Of a stretch of 64,000 nucleotides of DNA, positions 40,844 to 50,800 are shown piece after piece. The stretch is taken from assembly GCA_000719695.1 (NCBI GenBank), contig JOHN01000029.1, positions 62,001-126,000 on the forward strand, read 5' to 3'. Origin of the DNA: Streptomyces sp. NRRL F-6131 (GTDB taxonomy: Bacteria; Actinomycetota; Actinomycetes; Streptomycetales; Streptomycetaceae). The position numbers were made by a program, and so were the translations under genes. The notes under the pieces were generated by a model. That model was not told the DNA's origin, did not search any database, and saw only the letters and a list, made by a program, of their open reading frames with translations. Each line of letters starts with the position of its first letter. Within the stretch, counting starts at the first letter, position 1.

Positions 40844-41914
40844 TCAGCGCGGCGCCGGGCGACCGTCCAGGGCCCGCAGGGCGTCCAGGACGTCCAGGCC
40901 GAGGTCCGGTGCCGCGTCCTCCGGCAGGCTGACCGAGATCCGGGTGGCCCGGCCCGCGTAGCGGCGGTGGATCTCCCGGGCGGTCTCCTCGACGGTGCCC
41001 GCGACCGCGAAGGTGTCGAACACCCGCTCGTCGATCAGCGCGGCCATCTCCGGCCACCGCCCGCGCAGCGACAGCCGGTGCAACTCCTCGTGCAGGTCCT
41101 CCCAGCCGTGCTGGGCCAGCACCGGCCGGTAGGCGGGCGTGGAGGCGTAGAAGGCGAGCCGCTCCGTGATCGCCGCGCGGTTGGCCCGCAGCTCCTCCTC
41201 GGTGCGCCCGGTCGCGGTGAGCACGCTCCCGACGATCTCGAACGGCCGCCCCGTCCAGGCCTCGCCCGCCGCCTCGGCCGCGGTGCGCTCCTCGGCCAGC
41301 GCCGGCAGCACCTGCCGGGTCAGGTAGTCGACCGAGGTGAACGGGTGGCTCAGGAATCCGTCGGCCACCGCCCCGGCGGCGCGCACCATCAGCGGGCCGA
41401 CCCCCGCCAGCAGGATCCGCGGCACCCCGGCCGGGACCGGGTCCGGGGCGAAGACGGGCGTCATCACCGTGTGGGTGTAGAAGTCGCCCCGGAAGCGCAG
41501 TCGGTCGCCGGTCTGCCAGCTGTGCCAGATCGCCCGCACCGCGTGCACGTACTCGCGCATCCGTGCGGCGGGTTGGTCCCAGGGCATCCCGAAGCGCTTC
41601 TCGATGTGCGGCTTGACCTGCGAGCCGAGTCCGACGACGGCCCGGCCGCCGGAGGCCGCGTGCAGGCCCCAGGCCTGGTAGGCGAGGGTCATCGGGGTGC
41701 GGGCGAGGGCCACGGCCACGCCGGTCGCCAGTTCGATGGAGCTGGTGCGGTCGGCGGCCCGGGCCAGCTGGAGGAAGGGGTCGTAGGCGGTCTCGGAGAC
41801 CACCAGCCGATCGGCGCCCCGCCGTTCGGCCCGCTCGGCGGCGTCGAGGATGCCGGCCGGGTGCGCGGGGGCGAGGGCGTCGAGGAGGAGGGCGGGGGCC
41901 TGCGGGCGGTCCAT
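40844..41914 (-). CDS. LLM class F420-dependent oxidoreductase (TIGR03617-like)
   Basis: A 356-residue TIM-barrel protein of the bacterial luciferase-like family. Typical segments: AAERAERRGADRLVVSETAYDP, IELATGVAVALARTPMTLAY, GGRAVVGLGSQVKPHIEKRFGM and RMREYVHAVRAIWHSWQTG. The mix matches the TIGR03617 F420-dependent subfamily. It likely reduces or oxidises a small organic molecule with coenzyme F420; the substrate is unknown. It starts at the ATG 41914, with a MarR-type gene on the same strand about 100 bases upstream, so the two may share a transcript. It ends convergent with the receptor-like gene. Confidence 0.87.
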   Translation of the reverse strand: MDRPQAPALLLDALAPAHPAGILDAAERAERRGADRLVVSETAYDPFLQLARAADRTSSIELATGVAVALARTPMTLAYQAWGLHAASGGRAVVGLGSQVKPHIEKRFGMPWDQPAARMREYVHAVRAIWHSWQTGDRLRFRGDFYTHTVMTPVFAPDPVPAGVPRILLAGVGPLMVRAAGAVADGFLSHPFTSVDYLTRQVLPALAEERTAAEAAGEAWTGRPFEIVGSVLTATGRTEEELRANRAAITERLAFYASTPAYRPVLAQHGWEDLHEELHRLSLRGRWPEMAALIDERVFDTFAVAGTVEETAREIHRRYAGRATRISVSLPEDAAPDLGLDVLDALRALDGRPAPR

Positions 41915-42017
41915 GCGGTCGGGGCTCCTGAGGGGCGGGCGGGTGTTCCGGCAGGTGTCCCGGCCGGTCGTCGGGGCGGGGGCACCCGGTGGCGGTGGCG
42001 GTGGCGGTGGCGGTGGG

Positions 42018-42473
42018 TCAGGGGCGGGGCCAGGGCCGGCCGTCGAGCCGCTCGACGCCGGAATTGAAACGTCGCGGGAAGGCGGCGAAGGTCCGGACGT
42101 CCTCGGCGGGCCGGTCGGCCATCACCAGATCGAGGGCGTGGGCGTGCGCGGCGCGGTCCTCGTCGGGGCGCCGGCCGCCCTCCTCGGTGACGCGGAACTT
42201 GCGGGCCATCCCGCCCTCCGGGTCCGGGATCCGCTCGACCAGTCCGGCCCGGGTCATCGCGGCGGTCTGCCGGTCGAGGGTGGAGGCGTCCAGTCCGAAG
42301 GCGTCCCTGAGTTCCCCGATCGACATCGGCCCCTGCATGCGGATCCGGCTGAGCAGGATGTACGCGCTGCGGTCGAGTCGGCTGCCCTCCGGGCGGGCGC
42401 CGGCCGGGCTCAGGTAGTGGTGCCGGCTGAGCACCATGTACTCGAACGCCACCTCGTCCGTGGGTCCGCTCAT
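42018..42473 (-). CDS. MarR family transcriptional regulator
   Basis: A 151-residue winged-helix protein: LDRSAYILLSRIRMQGPMSI, ELRDAFGLDASTLDRQTAAMTRAGL and VERIPDPEGGMARKFRVTEE form the MarR DNA-binding domain, with GG replacing the common RR in the wing. The C-terminus is a short helix. An AAGGA site precedes the ATG at 42473. It lies upstream of the F420-type oxidoreductase on the same strand (104-base gap), and that enzyme is the likely target. The 427-base gap to the acyl-CoA ligase contains a nicotinamidase remnant. Confidence 0.85.
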   Translation of the reverse strand: MSGPTDEVAFEYMVLSRHHYLSPAGARPEGSRLDRSAYILLSRIRMQGPMSIGELRDAFGLDASTLDRQTAAMTRAGLVERIPDPEGGMARKFRVTEEGGRRPDEDRAAHAHALDLVMADRPAEDVRTFAAFPRRFNSGVERLDGRPWPRP

Positions 42474-42611
42474 GATGTCGTCCTTCCCGTCCCTGGCGCC
42501 GGGGCCCTGACCTGCGGTGTTCGCGCACAGTATGGCAGGCGGCGGCCGGCCGTGATCGATGGGCGCCGGTGTACACCGACGGTGCGGGCCGGGCCGGCGC
42601 CATCGCCGACC

Positions 42612-42714
42612 TGGTCCGTCGTCGGCATCGCCACCGACCACTGCGTCCACCGCGCTGGAGGACCTCCGCGGCGCCGGGGTCGACCTGACCGGCACCCCGG
42701 TCGATCTGGCCTGA
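42612..42714 (+). pseudogene. Decayed C-terminal fragment of a nicotinamidase (PncA-like)
   Basis: One frame reads SVVGIATDHCV, the hallmark active-site segment of nicotinamidases (catalytic Cys in DHCV). A shifted frame then reads ALEDLRGAGVDLTGTPVDLA followed by a stop, like the last residues of Streptomyces nicotinamidases. About 40-50 codons normally between these blocks are missing, and the 5' part is gone. It lies in the 427-base gap 42474-42900, which holds no intact gene. Confidence 0.6.
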
Positions 42715-42900
42715 CCGTCCTCGCCCGACCCGCCGGACCCGCCCCACCCGCCCCACCCGCCCGTGGCCGACATGCCCGGGGCGCCGACACCGGGCCCGCG
42801 TCCGAGCCGTCGGGGCGGTACCGCGGAATCGGCTGACGGGGTGGGGCGGGCTGCGTAGACTCGGTCGCCCCGTGCCCGGACGAGTCCTGGAGCCGTCGCC

Positions 42901-44574
42901 ATGACCCCGCCCCCTCCCGCCCCCAGCATCAGCGCCGGCAGCACCTCGGTGCCGCTGCTGGAACACACCATCGGCGTCGCGCTCGACCGTGTCGTGGCCG
43001 CGTTCCCCGACCGCGAGGCGCTGGTGGACCTGCCGAGCGGGCGCCGCTGGACCTACCGGGAGCTGGCGGCGGAGGTGGAGCGGGTCGCGCTCGGGTTGCT
43101 GGGACTCGGCCTCGGGCCCGGGGACCGGGTCGGCATCTGGGCGCCGAACTGCCCCGAGTGGGTGTTCACCCAGTACGCCACCGCGCGGATCGGCGCGATC
43201 CTGGTGACCGTCAACCCCGGCTACCGCACCCACGAGGTCGAGTACGTGCTGCGGCAGGCGGGGATCCGCACGGTGGTGGCCGTGCCGGACTTCAAGACCT
43301 CCGACTACGCGGCCATGCTCGCGGAGGCGGGCCCGCACTGCCCCGAGCTGCGGGACGTGCTGCTGATCGGCTCGCCGGCCTGGCGCGAGCTGCTGACGCA
43401 GGGGGAGGAAGAGGCGGCGGAGCGCGGCGGCCGTGACCGGTTGGCGGCGATCGGCGCGGGGCTGAGTCCCTACGATCCGATCAACATCCAGTACACCTCG
43501 GGCACCACCGGCTTCCCCAAGGGGGCCACCCTCTCGCACCACAACATCCTCAACAACGGGTACTTCGTCGGGGAGCTGTGCGGCTACACGGAGGCGGACC
43601 GGATCTGCGTGCCGGTGCCCTTCTACCACTGCTTCGGCATGGTGATGGGCAACCTGGCGGCGCTCTCGCACGGGGCCTGCGTGGTGATCCCGGCCCCGGC
43701 CTTCGAGGCGGTGGCGACCCTGCGCGCGGTGGCGGCCGAACGCTGCACCTCGCTCTACGGGGTGCCCACCATGTTCATCGCCGAGCTCAACGACCCGGGC
43801 TTCGCGGAGCACGACCTGTCCAGTCTGCGCACCGGGATCATGGCCGGCTCGCCGTGCCCGATCGAGGTGATGAAGCAGGTCGTCGACCGGATGGGCATGC
43901 GCGACGTCTCCATCTGCTACGGCATGACCGAGACCTCCCCGGTCTCCACCCAGACCCGCGCCGAGGACCCGCTGGAGCGGCGGGTGTCCACCGTCGGCCG
44001 GGTGGGCCCGCACCTGGAGGTCAAGGTGGCCGACCCGGCGACCGGCGACCCGGTACCGCGCGGCACGCCCGGCGAACTCCGCACCCGGGGCTACTCGGTG
44101 ATGCTCGGCTACTGGGACCGGCCCGACCGCACCGCCGAGGCGATCGACGCCGAGGGCTGGATGCACACCGGCGACCTCGCGGTGATGGACGACGAGGGCT
44201 ACCTCAACATCACCGGCCGGCTGAAGGACATGGTGATCCGGGGCGGCGAGAACGTCTATCCGCGCGAGATCGAGGAGTTCCTGCACACCCACCCGGACGT
44301 CCTGGACGTCCAGGTCATCGGCGTGCCGGACGTCAAGTACGGCGAGGAGCTGATGGCCTGGGTCCGGCTGCGGCCCGGCGCGCCCGAGTTGACCGCCGAG
44401 GCGCTGCGCGCCTTCTGCGCGGGCCGGATCGCGCACTACAAGGTGCCGCGCTACGTGCACCTGGTGGAGGAGTTCCCGATGACGGTCACCGGGAAGATCC
44501 GCAAGGTGGAGATGCGCGAGCGGGCCGTCGAACTGCTGGGTCTGGACGGGGCGGCGGGCGTCGAGCACGCCTGA
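42901..44574 (+). CDS. AMP-binding acyl-CoA synthetase (fatty-acid:CoA ligase type)
   Basis: A 557-residue ANL-superfamily adenylate-forming enzyme. The ATP P-loop is [11 protein letters not shown] (about 198-208), the A5 motif YGMTETSP (about 340), A7/A8 [19 protein letters not shown] and [20 protein letters not shown], and the catalytic Lys in [13 protein letters not shown] (about 531). The overall pattern, with [12 protein letters not shown] and [12 protein letters not shown], is that of medium- to long-chain fatty acyl-CoA ligases. It would activate a fatty or aryl acid for beta-oxidation or lipid use. No beta-oxidation gene is adjacent. A hexanucleotide repeat follows the stop. Confidence 0.92.
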   Translation: MTPPPPAPSISAGSTSVPLLEHTIGVALDRVVAAFPDREALVDLPSGRRWTYRELAAEVERVALGLLGLGLGPGDRVGIWAPNCPEWVFTQYATARIGAILVTVNPGYRTHEVEYVLRQAGIRTVVAVPDFKTSDYAAMLAEAGPHCPELRDVLLIGSPAWRELLTQGEEEAAERGGRDRLAAIGAGLSPYDPINIQYTSGTTGFPKGATLSHHNILNNGYFVGELCGYTEADRICVPVPFYHCFGMVMGNLAALSHGACVVIPAPAFEAVATLRAVAAERCTSLYGVPTMFIAELNDPGFAEHDLSSLRTGIMAGSPCPIEVMKQVVDRMGMRDVSICYGMTETSPVSTQTRAEDPLERRVSTVGRVGPHLEVKVADPATGDPVPRGTPGELRTRGYSVMLGYWDRPDRTAEAIDAEGWMHTGDLAVMDDEGYLNITGRLKDMVIRGGENVYPREIEEFLHTHPDVLDVQVIGVPDVKYGEELMAWVRLRPGAPELTAEALRAFCAGRIAHYKVPRYVHLVEEFPMTVTGKIRKVEMRERAVELLGLDGAAGVEHA

Positions 44575-44577
44575 ACG

Positions 44578-44675
<98 letters not shown>

Positions 44676-44718
44676 GCCGTGAGGAGGCCGGACCGGCTCC
44701 CGTACCGGGGCGGATCGC

Positions 44719-45399
44719 TCAGCCGGCCGCCCCGGCCTCCCTGCGGCGCACCAGCTCGGTGATCCAGACCGGGGCGAAGGGGGAGGTGCAGCCCGGCGGC
44801 GTCGGGTAGTCCTTGAGGACCTCGAGGCGCTCGCCGATGTCGATCGCCCGGGCCCGGTGCTCGGCGTGCTCGATGCCGATCTGCGCGAGGCAGTGGTTCA
44901 TCGCCCACTGGAGGCGGTCGGGCGCGTCCTTCAGCTCCGCCTCGACGACGTCGAGCAGCGCCGGGAGGTCGAGGCCCTCGGGCCGTTTCACGACGCGTTC
45001 GGCGGTCAGCGCCCAGCCCGCGCTCGCGACCACCGGATCGGGATCGGCGGACCAGGCCAGGCGCAGCTCCTCGGCGTGCGGGCCCTTCTTGACCACGTAG
45101 TTGACCAGCCAGTCGTGCACCTTGGGCGTGCGCGCCCCGCGCAGCATGGCGTCCAGTTCGTCGCGCCCGAAGGCCTTGGGCCGGCAGATCAGGAGTGCCA
45201 GCAGCCGGGCCGCGCTGTCGCCGGTCGCCCAGAGTTCGCGGGCGAGGTCCTGGTCCGGCCCCAGGCGCTTCGCGAGGGCGCGCAGTTTGGCGAGGTTCAC
45301 CCCGTGGTCGTCGCCGTGCCGCTCGTTGACCCGGCGGGTCTTCGGGTCGTCGAGTCCGGCCAGTTCGGAGGTCACCTCGGCGAGGGTCGTCCCGGGCAC
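44719..45399 (-). CDS. DNA alkylation repair protein-like HEAT-repeat protein (AlkD family)
   Basis: A 226-residue all-helical protein. Segments such as LAKRLGPDQDLARELWATGD, ARLLALLICRPKAFGRDELD, HDWLVNYVVKKGP and LQWAMNHCLAQIGIEHAEHR follow the HEAT-like repeats of AlkC/AlkD-type DNA glycosylases or related DNA alkylation repair (PF08713) proteins. The catalytic Trp/Asp/Trp set cannot be placed with certainty, so glycosylase activity is not proven. The GTG at 45399 has an AGGAG site 6 bases upstream. The gap 45400-45679 holds no gene I can support. Confidence 0.75.
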   Translation of the reverse strand: MPGTTLAEVTSELAGLDDPKTRRVNERHGDDHGVNLAKLRALAKRLGPDQDLARELWATGDSAARLLALLICRPKAFGRDELDAMLRGARTPKVHDWLVNYVVKKGPHAEELRLAWSADPDPVVASAGWALTAERVVKRPEGLDLPALLDVVEAELKDAPDRLQWAMNHCLAQIGIEHAEHRARAIDIGERLEVLKDYPTPPGCTSPFAPVWITELVRRREAGAAG

Positions 45400-45610
45400 G
45401 TCGGTCTCCTGTTCCGTCGGTTCCGGACCAGCCTACGACGGGGGTCCGACGGGCGGGGTTCCGACGGACCGGCGTGCACACGCACGCGGTGAAGCGCGTG
45501 AAGACCTCCGGCCGTCCGTCCGCGTCGGTCCCCGGCACGATCCAGCACGCCTGGGGGACCGACCCCGGTGACCGGTCCGGCGGGTGGTCGCTCGGCACGC
45601 CCTGACGGGC

Positions 45611-45643
45611 CCGGCCCCGGGCGGCGGACGCGCCCGGGGCCGG
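45611..45643. terminator. Terminator downstream of the amidase gene
   Basis: CCGGCCCCGGGCG (45611-45623) pairs with CGCCCGGGGCCGG (45631-45643) around a 7-base loop, 37 bases past the minus-strand amidase stop. Confidence 0.65.
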
Positions 45644-45679
45644 TGGCCGGCCGCGGCCGGGTGAGGCGGCCGTCGGCCG

Positions 45680-46819
45680 TCAGACCGCGGCGACCTCGGC
45701 CCGCAGCGCCGGCAGGGTGCCGTACATGGTGCCGCCGGGGCAGTCGGTGGCGAGCCAGTCGCGGTGACCGCTGATCAGGTCGACCGGCTTGGTCACCCCG
45801 TTGACCGGGTTGGTGAAGGTGACGCGGGCCTGCGGGTCGAGCCCGTGGGTGCGGGCGGCGAGCGCGAGCACCAGGGCGAGCGAGCGGCGGGCCCGGGGGG
45901 TGGCGTCCTGGCTGTTCAGGGTGCCGAGCAGGGCGACGCCGAGGTTGCCCGAGTTGAAGCCCGCGGTGTGGAAGGCGGTCACCACGTTGCCGTTGGCGTC
46001 GTGCGCGGGGATGCCGTCGTCGCCGGACCAGCGGCCCTCGTAGATCCGGCCGGCCTCGTCGATCAGGAAGTGGTAGCCGATGTCGCCCCAGTCGTTGGTG
46101 ATCGCGTGGTACTCGTAGATCGCCCGCACGGTGGCGGCCGGGTCGGCGTCGCCGTTCGGGGTGTCGGTGTGGTGCACCGTCAGGGTCTGCAGCGGGTAGT
46201 ACTTGGCGGGGGAGTTCTCCACGCCGTTCTTGAAGCGCTTGGACTCGTCGGCGCCCCAGGCGGCGCGGCTGAGGTACTCGACGCCGCAGAGGGTGGCCGG
46301 CGCGGTCGGGGACAGCGCGGCGGTGCGGGCCGGGCCCGCGGTGGTGTCGAGGGCGGTGGAGCGCAGGTTGGCGGCGCCGTCGGGCAGGCGCAGGTCGTAG
46401 CCGACCGCGCCGCCGGCCGGGACCAGCACGGCCGAGGCCGGGGCGGCGGCCTTGCCCGCGACGTCGGGGCCGCCCGCGCAGCCGGCGGTGATCGGCTGCC
46501 AGGCGCCCGGCCCGGTCTCCTCGTGGTGGAGGCGGATCGCCCCGCCGCGCCGGGGGCCGTCCCAGCTGATCCCGACGTAGTGGATCGGGAAGTCGGTCCG
46601 CACTCCGGCGGCCGCGCGCCCGGCGACCGACCGCGCCCGGGTGGCCGGAACGGTCACGGTCCGGGCGGCGGCGGGGGCCTCCGGAGCGGCCGGCGCGGTC
46701 GGGGCCGGAGCGGTGGGCGCGGCGGCGTGCGCGGCCGGGGCGGTGGCGAGCGCGGCGGCGGTGGCGCCGATCGCGGTCACCAGCGTGCGGCGGCTCACGG
46801 TGGAACTGGGGTTGGACAT
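45680..46819 (-). CDS. Tat-exported N-acetylmuramoyl-L-alanine amidase (PGRP-like)
   Basis: A 379-residue exported peptidoglycan amidase. The N-terminus has a twin-arginine signal (SRRTLVTAIGATAAALATAP). A Pro/Ala-rich linker and a beta-rich domain precede the amidase_2/PGRP domain. Zinc ligands are visible in TLTVHHTDTP, TAFHTAGFNSG and LISGHRDWLATDCPG (final Cys). GYHFLIDEAGRIYEGR and LGVALLGTLN are typical of this family. It would cut the bond between MurNAc and L-Ala in the wall. The divergent 301-base spacer (46820-47120) holds an inverted repeat and two promoters. Confidence 0.93.
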   Translation of the reverse strand: MSNPSSTVSRRTLVTAIGATAAALATAPAAHAAAPTAPAPTAPAAPEAPAAARTVTVPATRARSVAGRAAAGVRTDFPIHYVGISWDGPRRGGAIRLHHEETGPGAWQPITAGCAGGPDVAGKAAAPASAVLVPAGGAVGYDLRLPDGAANLRSTALDTTAGPARTAALSPTAPATLCGVEYLSRAAWGADESKRFKNGVENSPAKYYPLQTLTVHHTDTPNGDADPAATVRAIYEYHAITNDWGDIGYHFLIDEAGRIYEGRWSGDDGIPAHDANGNVVTAFHTAGFNSGNLGVALLGTLNSQDATPRARRSLALVLALAARTHGLDPQARVTFTNPVNGVTKPVDLISGHRDWLATDCPGGTMYGTLPALRAEVAAV

Positions 46820-46870
46820 CGGGATCCCGTCTCGGAGCAGGGGGGAAGCGCAGCCTGACTGGTCAGGAGC

Positions 46871-46896
46871 CGATCATGAATGTACCCAAATGATCG
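46871..46896. promoter_or_regulatory. Inverted repeat in the amidase/lectin divergent spacer
   Basis: CGATCAT (46871-46877) and ATGATCG (46890-46896) form a perfect inverted repeat with a 12-base spacer, about 50-75 bases upstream of the amidase start, within the only AT-rich patch of the spacer. On the other side a TAGATT box (47073-47078) lies 43 bases before the lectin ATG. Confidence 0.5.
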
Positions 46897-47120
46897 TTTC
46901 TGATGGCAACCCCTATCTTTCCGTTGCCCGAACGGGCAGCTCATCGCCCGGCTGGGGCCGGGGCCGCGGCCTGGCGGCGGCGGCCCCGGCCTCGCCGTCG
47001 ATTCCGGGGGGTGCGGCGCGGATCGTCGAGGAAGGCTGCACGCCTCGCACATCCCGGACCGTCAGGCGTGGCTAGATTCACGGGAGTTGCAGACGGCAGC
47101 TTCCTGATGAAAGGCATGTC

Positions 47121-47633
47121 ATGCGCAAGCCAGCAGTGTTCCTGTCGGCGGTCTTCCTGGCGGTGGGCTTCCACACGGCGATGGCCCCGCAGGCCTCGGC
47201 GGCCGGCCCCAACTGGGGCGAGCTCTTCACCCCGGTCGGCCCCGGCACCTGGTACCCGGCGAAGTGCGCCACTCCCAAGGGGAACAGCACGGCCAGCGGG
47301 ACCATCATCACCCTGTGGACCTGCACGGGGGACGAACTCCAGCGGTGGGACCACGACGGCTACCAGATCGTCCACAAGGTGAGCGGGAAGTGCCTGACCC
47401 CGCAGGGCGACGCGTACAACGTCAACGGCGCGGTGCTCACCCTCTGGCCGTGCGACAACAGCGGCAACAACCGCAGCCAGCAGTTCTGGACGGACACCTG
47501 GTCGCTCAAGACCAACTACTCGGACAAGTGCCTCACCAACAAGGGCGGTTCGACCGGCAACGGCACCTACCTCACGCTGTGGACCTGTGCCTCGGACTAC
47601 CCGCCGGAGCAGCACTGGCAGATGCGGTACTGA
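47121..47633 (+). CDS. Secreted ricin-type beta-trefoil lectin
   Basis: A 170-residue exported carbohydrate-binding protein. After a signal peptide (PAVFLSAVFLAVGFHTAMA) come three QxW-like trefoil lobes: AKCATPKGNSTASGTIITLW with ELQRWDHD; KCLTPQGDAYNVNGAVLTLW with SQQFWTD; and KCLTNKGGSTGNGTYLTLW with EQHWQMRY. The KCLT-N-LW-C pattern repeats with conserved Cys. No catalytic domain is attached, so it is a free lectin, probably binding galactosyl or similar sugars. The ATG at 47121 follows AAAGG. Confidence 0.88.
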   Translation: MRKPAVFLSAVFLAVGFHTAMAPQASAAGPNWGELFTPVGPGTWYPAKCATPKGNSTASGTIITLWTCTGDELQRWDHDGYQIVHKVSGKCLTPQGDAYNVNGAVLTLWPCDNSGNNRSQQFWTDTWSLKTNYSDKCLTNKGGSTGNGTYLTLWTCASDYPPEQHWQMRY

Positions 47634-47855
47634 CGCACGGCACCCCGGTGGACGGGGCCCGGCCCCGGCGACCGCCCGCAGCCGTGCGGGCGATCCGTCC
47701 ACCGGAGACCCGCCGGCCGCACCGGACGTGCGGACCGGCCGAGACACCCGCACCGGCGGGGGCGGCCCGTGAAGGCGCGGTCCCCCCGGCCGGGTGAGCT
47801 CGCCGTGCCCGAGCGGGCACGGCCACGAACCGACGAGACACGGGGGAGTCCTCTC

Positions 47856-50800
47856 TTGAGATCCATCCGACGGGCCTGCGTACCGCTGGTCGCGGTGGCC
47901 GCCTGTGCGGCCCTGACCGGCGGCCTGCTCCGGGGCGGTCCCGCGGCCGCCGCGCCGGCCCCCTCCGGCGCGGGAGCCCCGCCACCCGCCGCCTCCTTAC
48001 GCGTGGACGGCCCGGACGAGACGCTCGGCAAGGGCTGGAAGGCCTCCGAGGACCGTGCGGTGACCGGCGCGGCCGACGCCGAGGCCTTCAAGATCCTCGT
48101 TGCCGACGAGGCCGAGGCGTACGAGTGGAAGACGGTCGCCGCACTGACGGAGCCCGGAGTGCCGGCCGACTCGTGGATCGGCAACCAGTGCGTCATGGAC
48201 GAGTCCCACGTGGCCGCCGTGTACGCCCCGCGCGCGTTCACCAACAAGCCCGACCTGATGCAGGGCGGCGCGTTCACGGCGATCGTGAACACCCGGACGG
48301 GCGAGGTGACGAAGCTGCCGTTCACCGCCACGCTCGCCTACTTCGACCCCGCCTGCAACACCACCACGCACACGGCCGCCTTCACCCAGTACCGCGACAT
48401 GAACGACGCGGCGCAGGTGAAGACCCAGGTGATCACCGTGGACACGACCGGCACCGCGGTCACGAAGACGGGGGAGCTGCGGGGACAGGTGTCGTCGGCG
48501 GTACCGGTGAAGGACGGTGTGGTCGCCGGCCTCGGTCGCGACCTCGTCCGGATCGACGGCGAGGGGGCCGTCAGCCGACTCGCCGGGGGCGACGGCATCC
48601 CCTTCGACATCCGCCCCATGACGGGGGACCGCATCGGGTTCGTGGACCGCACGGACACCGGGACGGCGCAGGCCAAGGTGTACGGCGGCGGCGGTGCGCC
48701 GCTCACGGTCGCCACCGGCGGCGTCGGCGAGCTGGAGCTGGTGTCCGGCGCGCAGGGCAGCGTCTTCCTCACCGGGCGTCCCCGGGACGTCAAGGTGGAG
48801 GGGAGCGGCGTCACCCGGCTCGACGTACCGGCGGGCACCGAGGTCTCCTCCCACGGCCACCTCGCCGTCGCCCCCGTGCTCACCCCCGGGGTCCGCGCCG
48901 GGCTGACCAGGATCAAGGCGGCCGGGAAGGGCTTCGAAGGGTCGGCCGAGTCCGGTGCGGACGGGCGCGCCCCCGCCGGGACGGCCCCCGGGACGCCGGA
49001 CGGCGACACCACGACGACGGTGACGTCGACCGTCACGGCGACCGGCAAGGAGGTCCGGCAGCGGGTCGCCCCGGCGCAGCAGGGTGCCGCCGACGGTCCG
49101 TCCCCCGCCCTGACCGGTGACACCGAGCCGCGTACGCAGCCCCGTTCGGCCGCGGCCGCGCCCGTCTCCCACGACCCCCGGGACACCGACCGCTGGTGCT
49201 CCGTCTCCCGCAACGACATGAGCGTGCAGGCGCTGCAGCCGACGCCCAACCAGGTCGAGTGGGCGGTGGACATGGCCGTGCGCGGCGAGCTGCGCGCCAA
49301 CTGGATCCGGCAGGGCGACTACCGCGGCCAGGCCGGGCTCCTGTCGATCGACCCCCAGGGGCTGTTCCCCCGCCCGGAGCTGAAGGGCGGCGGACGGATC
49401 CCCGCCAACGTGCTGCTCGGCATCCTGGCGCAGGAGTCCAACCTGTGGCAGGCCGAGTCCGGCGCGGTCCCCGGCCAGATGGGCAGCCCGCTGGCGGCCG
49501 TGGACGGCTACTACGGCCACAGCGCGAAGGACACGCTGCTCGGCTACTGGCGCATCAACTGGGACAAGTCCGACTGCGGTTACGGCGTCGGCCAGGTCAC
49601 CGACGGCATGCGGCTGAAGGGGCACGAGAAGCCCGGCGAGACGAGCCTCGATCCGGCGCTGCAGAAGGCGATCGCCGTCGACTACGCCACCAACATCGCC
49701 GCCTCGATGAAGATCCTCGCCGACAAGTGGAACGAGGTGCACGCCGACGGGCAGCGGATCACGGTCAACAACGACGACCCGTCCCGCGTGGAGAACTGGT
49801 TCACGGCGGCCTGGAACTACAACCTCGGCTTCAACCCCAGGTCGGCGGCCGGCCAGAACGGCGGCAGCTGGGGTCTCGGCTGGTACAACAACCCCGCCAA
49901 CCCCATGTACAAGAAGGGTGCCTGGGACCACCCGTTCATGGACGTGAGCCTCAACGCGAACAACATCCGTGACGCGGCGACCCCGCAGTACTGGCCGTAC
50001 CAGATGAAGGTGATGGGCTGGTCCGCCTGGTCCATCGACTCCGGCTTCTCCTACGGCACGGACGGCCGTCAGGACTGGAAGGGCGAGTCGGGCTTCAACT
50101 CCGCCGGCTTCAACCCCGCCTGGTGGGCCACCGCGGCCGACCGCTCCCGGGTCAGCCCGCCGATCAGCACCTTCTGCAACACGCAGAACCACTGCAACCC
50201 GGCCAGTCCGGTCGACTGCCCGGACGAGGCCTGCTACCGGCAGTTCTGGTGGAACCAGGAGAACGCGACCTGGAAACCCGACTGCACGCAGACGTGCGGG
50301 CACGAGAACATCAAGTACCAGACCCTGCGCGCCGAACCCGGCCGGGGCTACCGGCTGAAGAACGGCACCCCGGTGTGCGCCGGCGCCCCGGCGGGCTCCG
50401 ACGTCGTCACCTCCGTCCCCACCGGCACGCCGACCTGGTCGGCCTGCGGGGCGGCGGCGTCGACGGGCAGCTTCCAGTTCACCTTCCACCCCGACTGGGA
50501 CCAGCACTACGAGGCGAAGGCCGATCTGCACTCGATCGGCGGCGGTCACGGCGGCCACTTCTGGTACACCCACACCCGTGACGAGGAGCACTACGGCGGC
50601 GACGGCAACCGGATGACGATCGAGGGCGAGTGGACGGCGGGCCGGACGTACGACCTCGCCGCCGTCTACGCCTACGTCCCCGACACCGGAGCGCAGACCA
50701 AGGACGCGAAGTACGTCATCAGCGGTGCCGTCGACGGCCCGTACGAGCGGTACGTCGACCAGGACGCCAACAACGGCCAGTGGGTGTCGCTGGGGGCGTA

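Noticed and set aside
45400..45679. Small genes on either strand between the AlkD-like and amidase genes
   Set aside because: Short frames exist on both strands (for example CAC-rich plus-strand and MPSDHPPDRSP minus-strand), but neither has a ribosome site or a family; I could not choose one.
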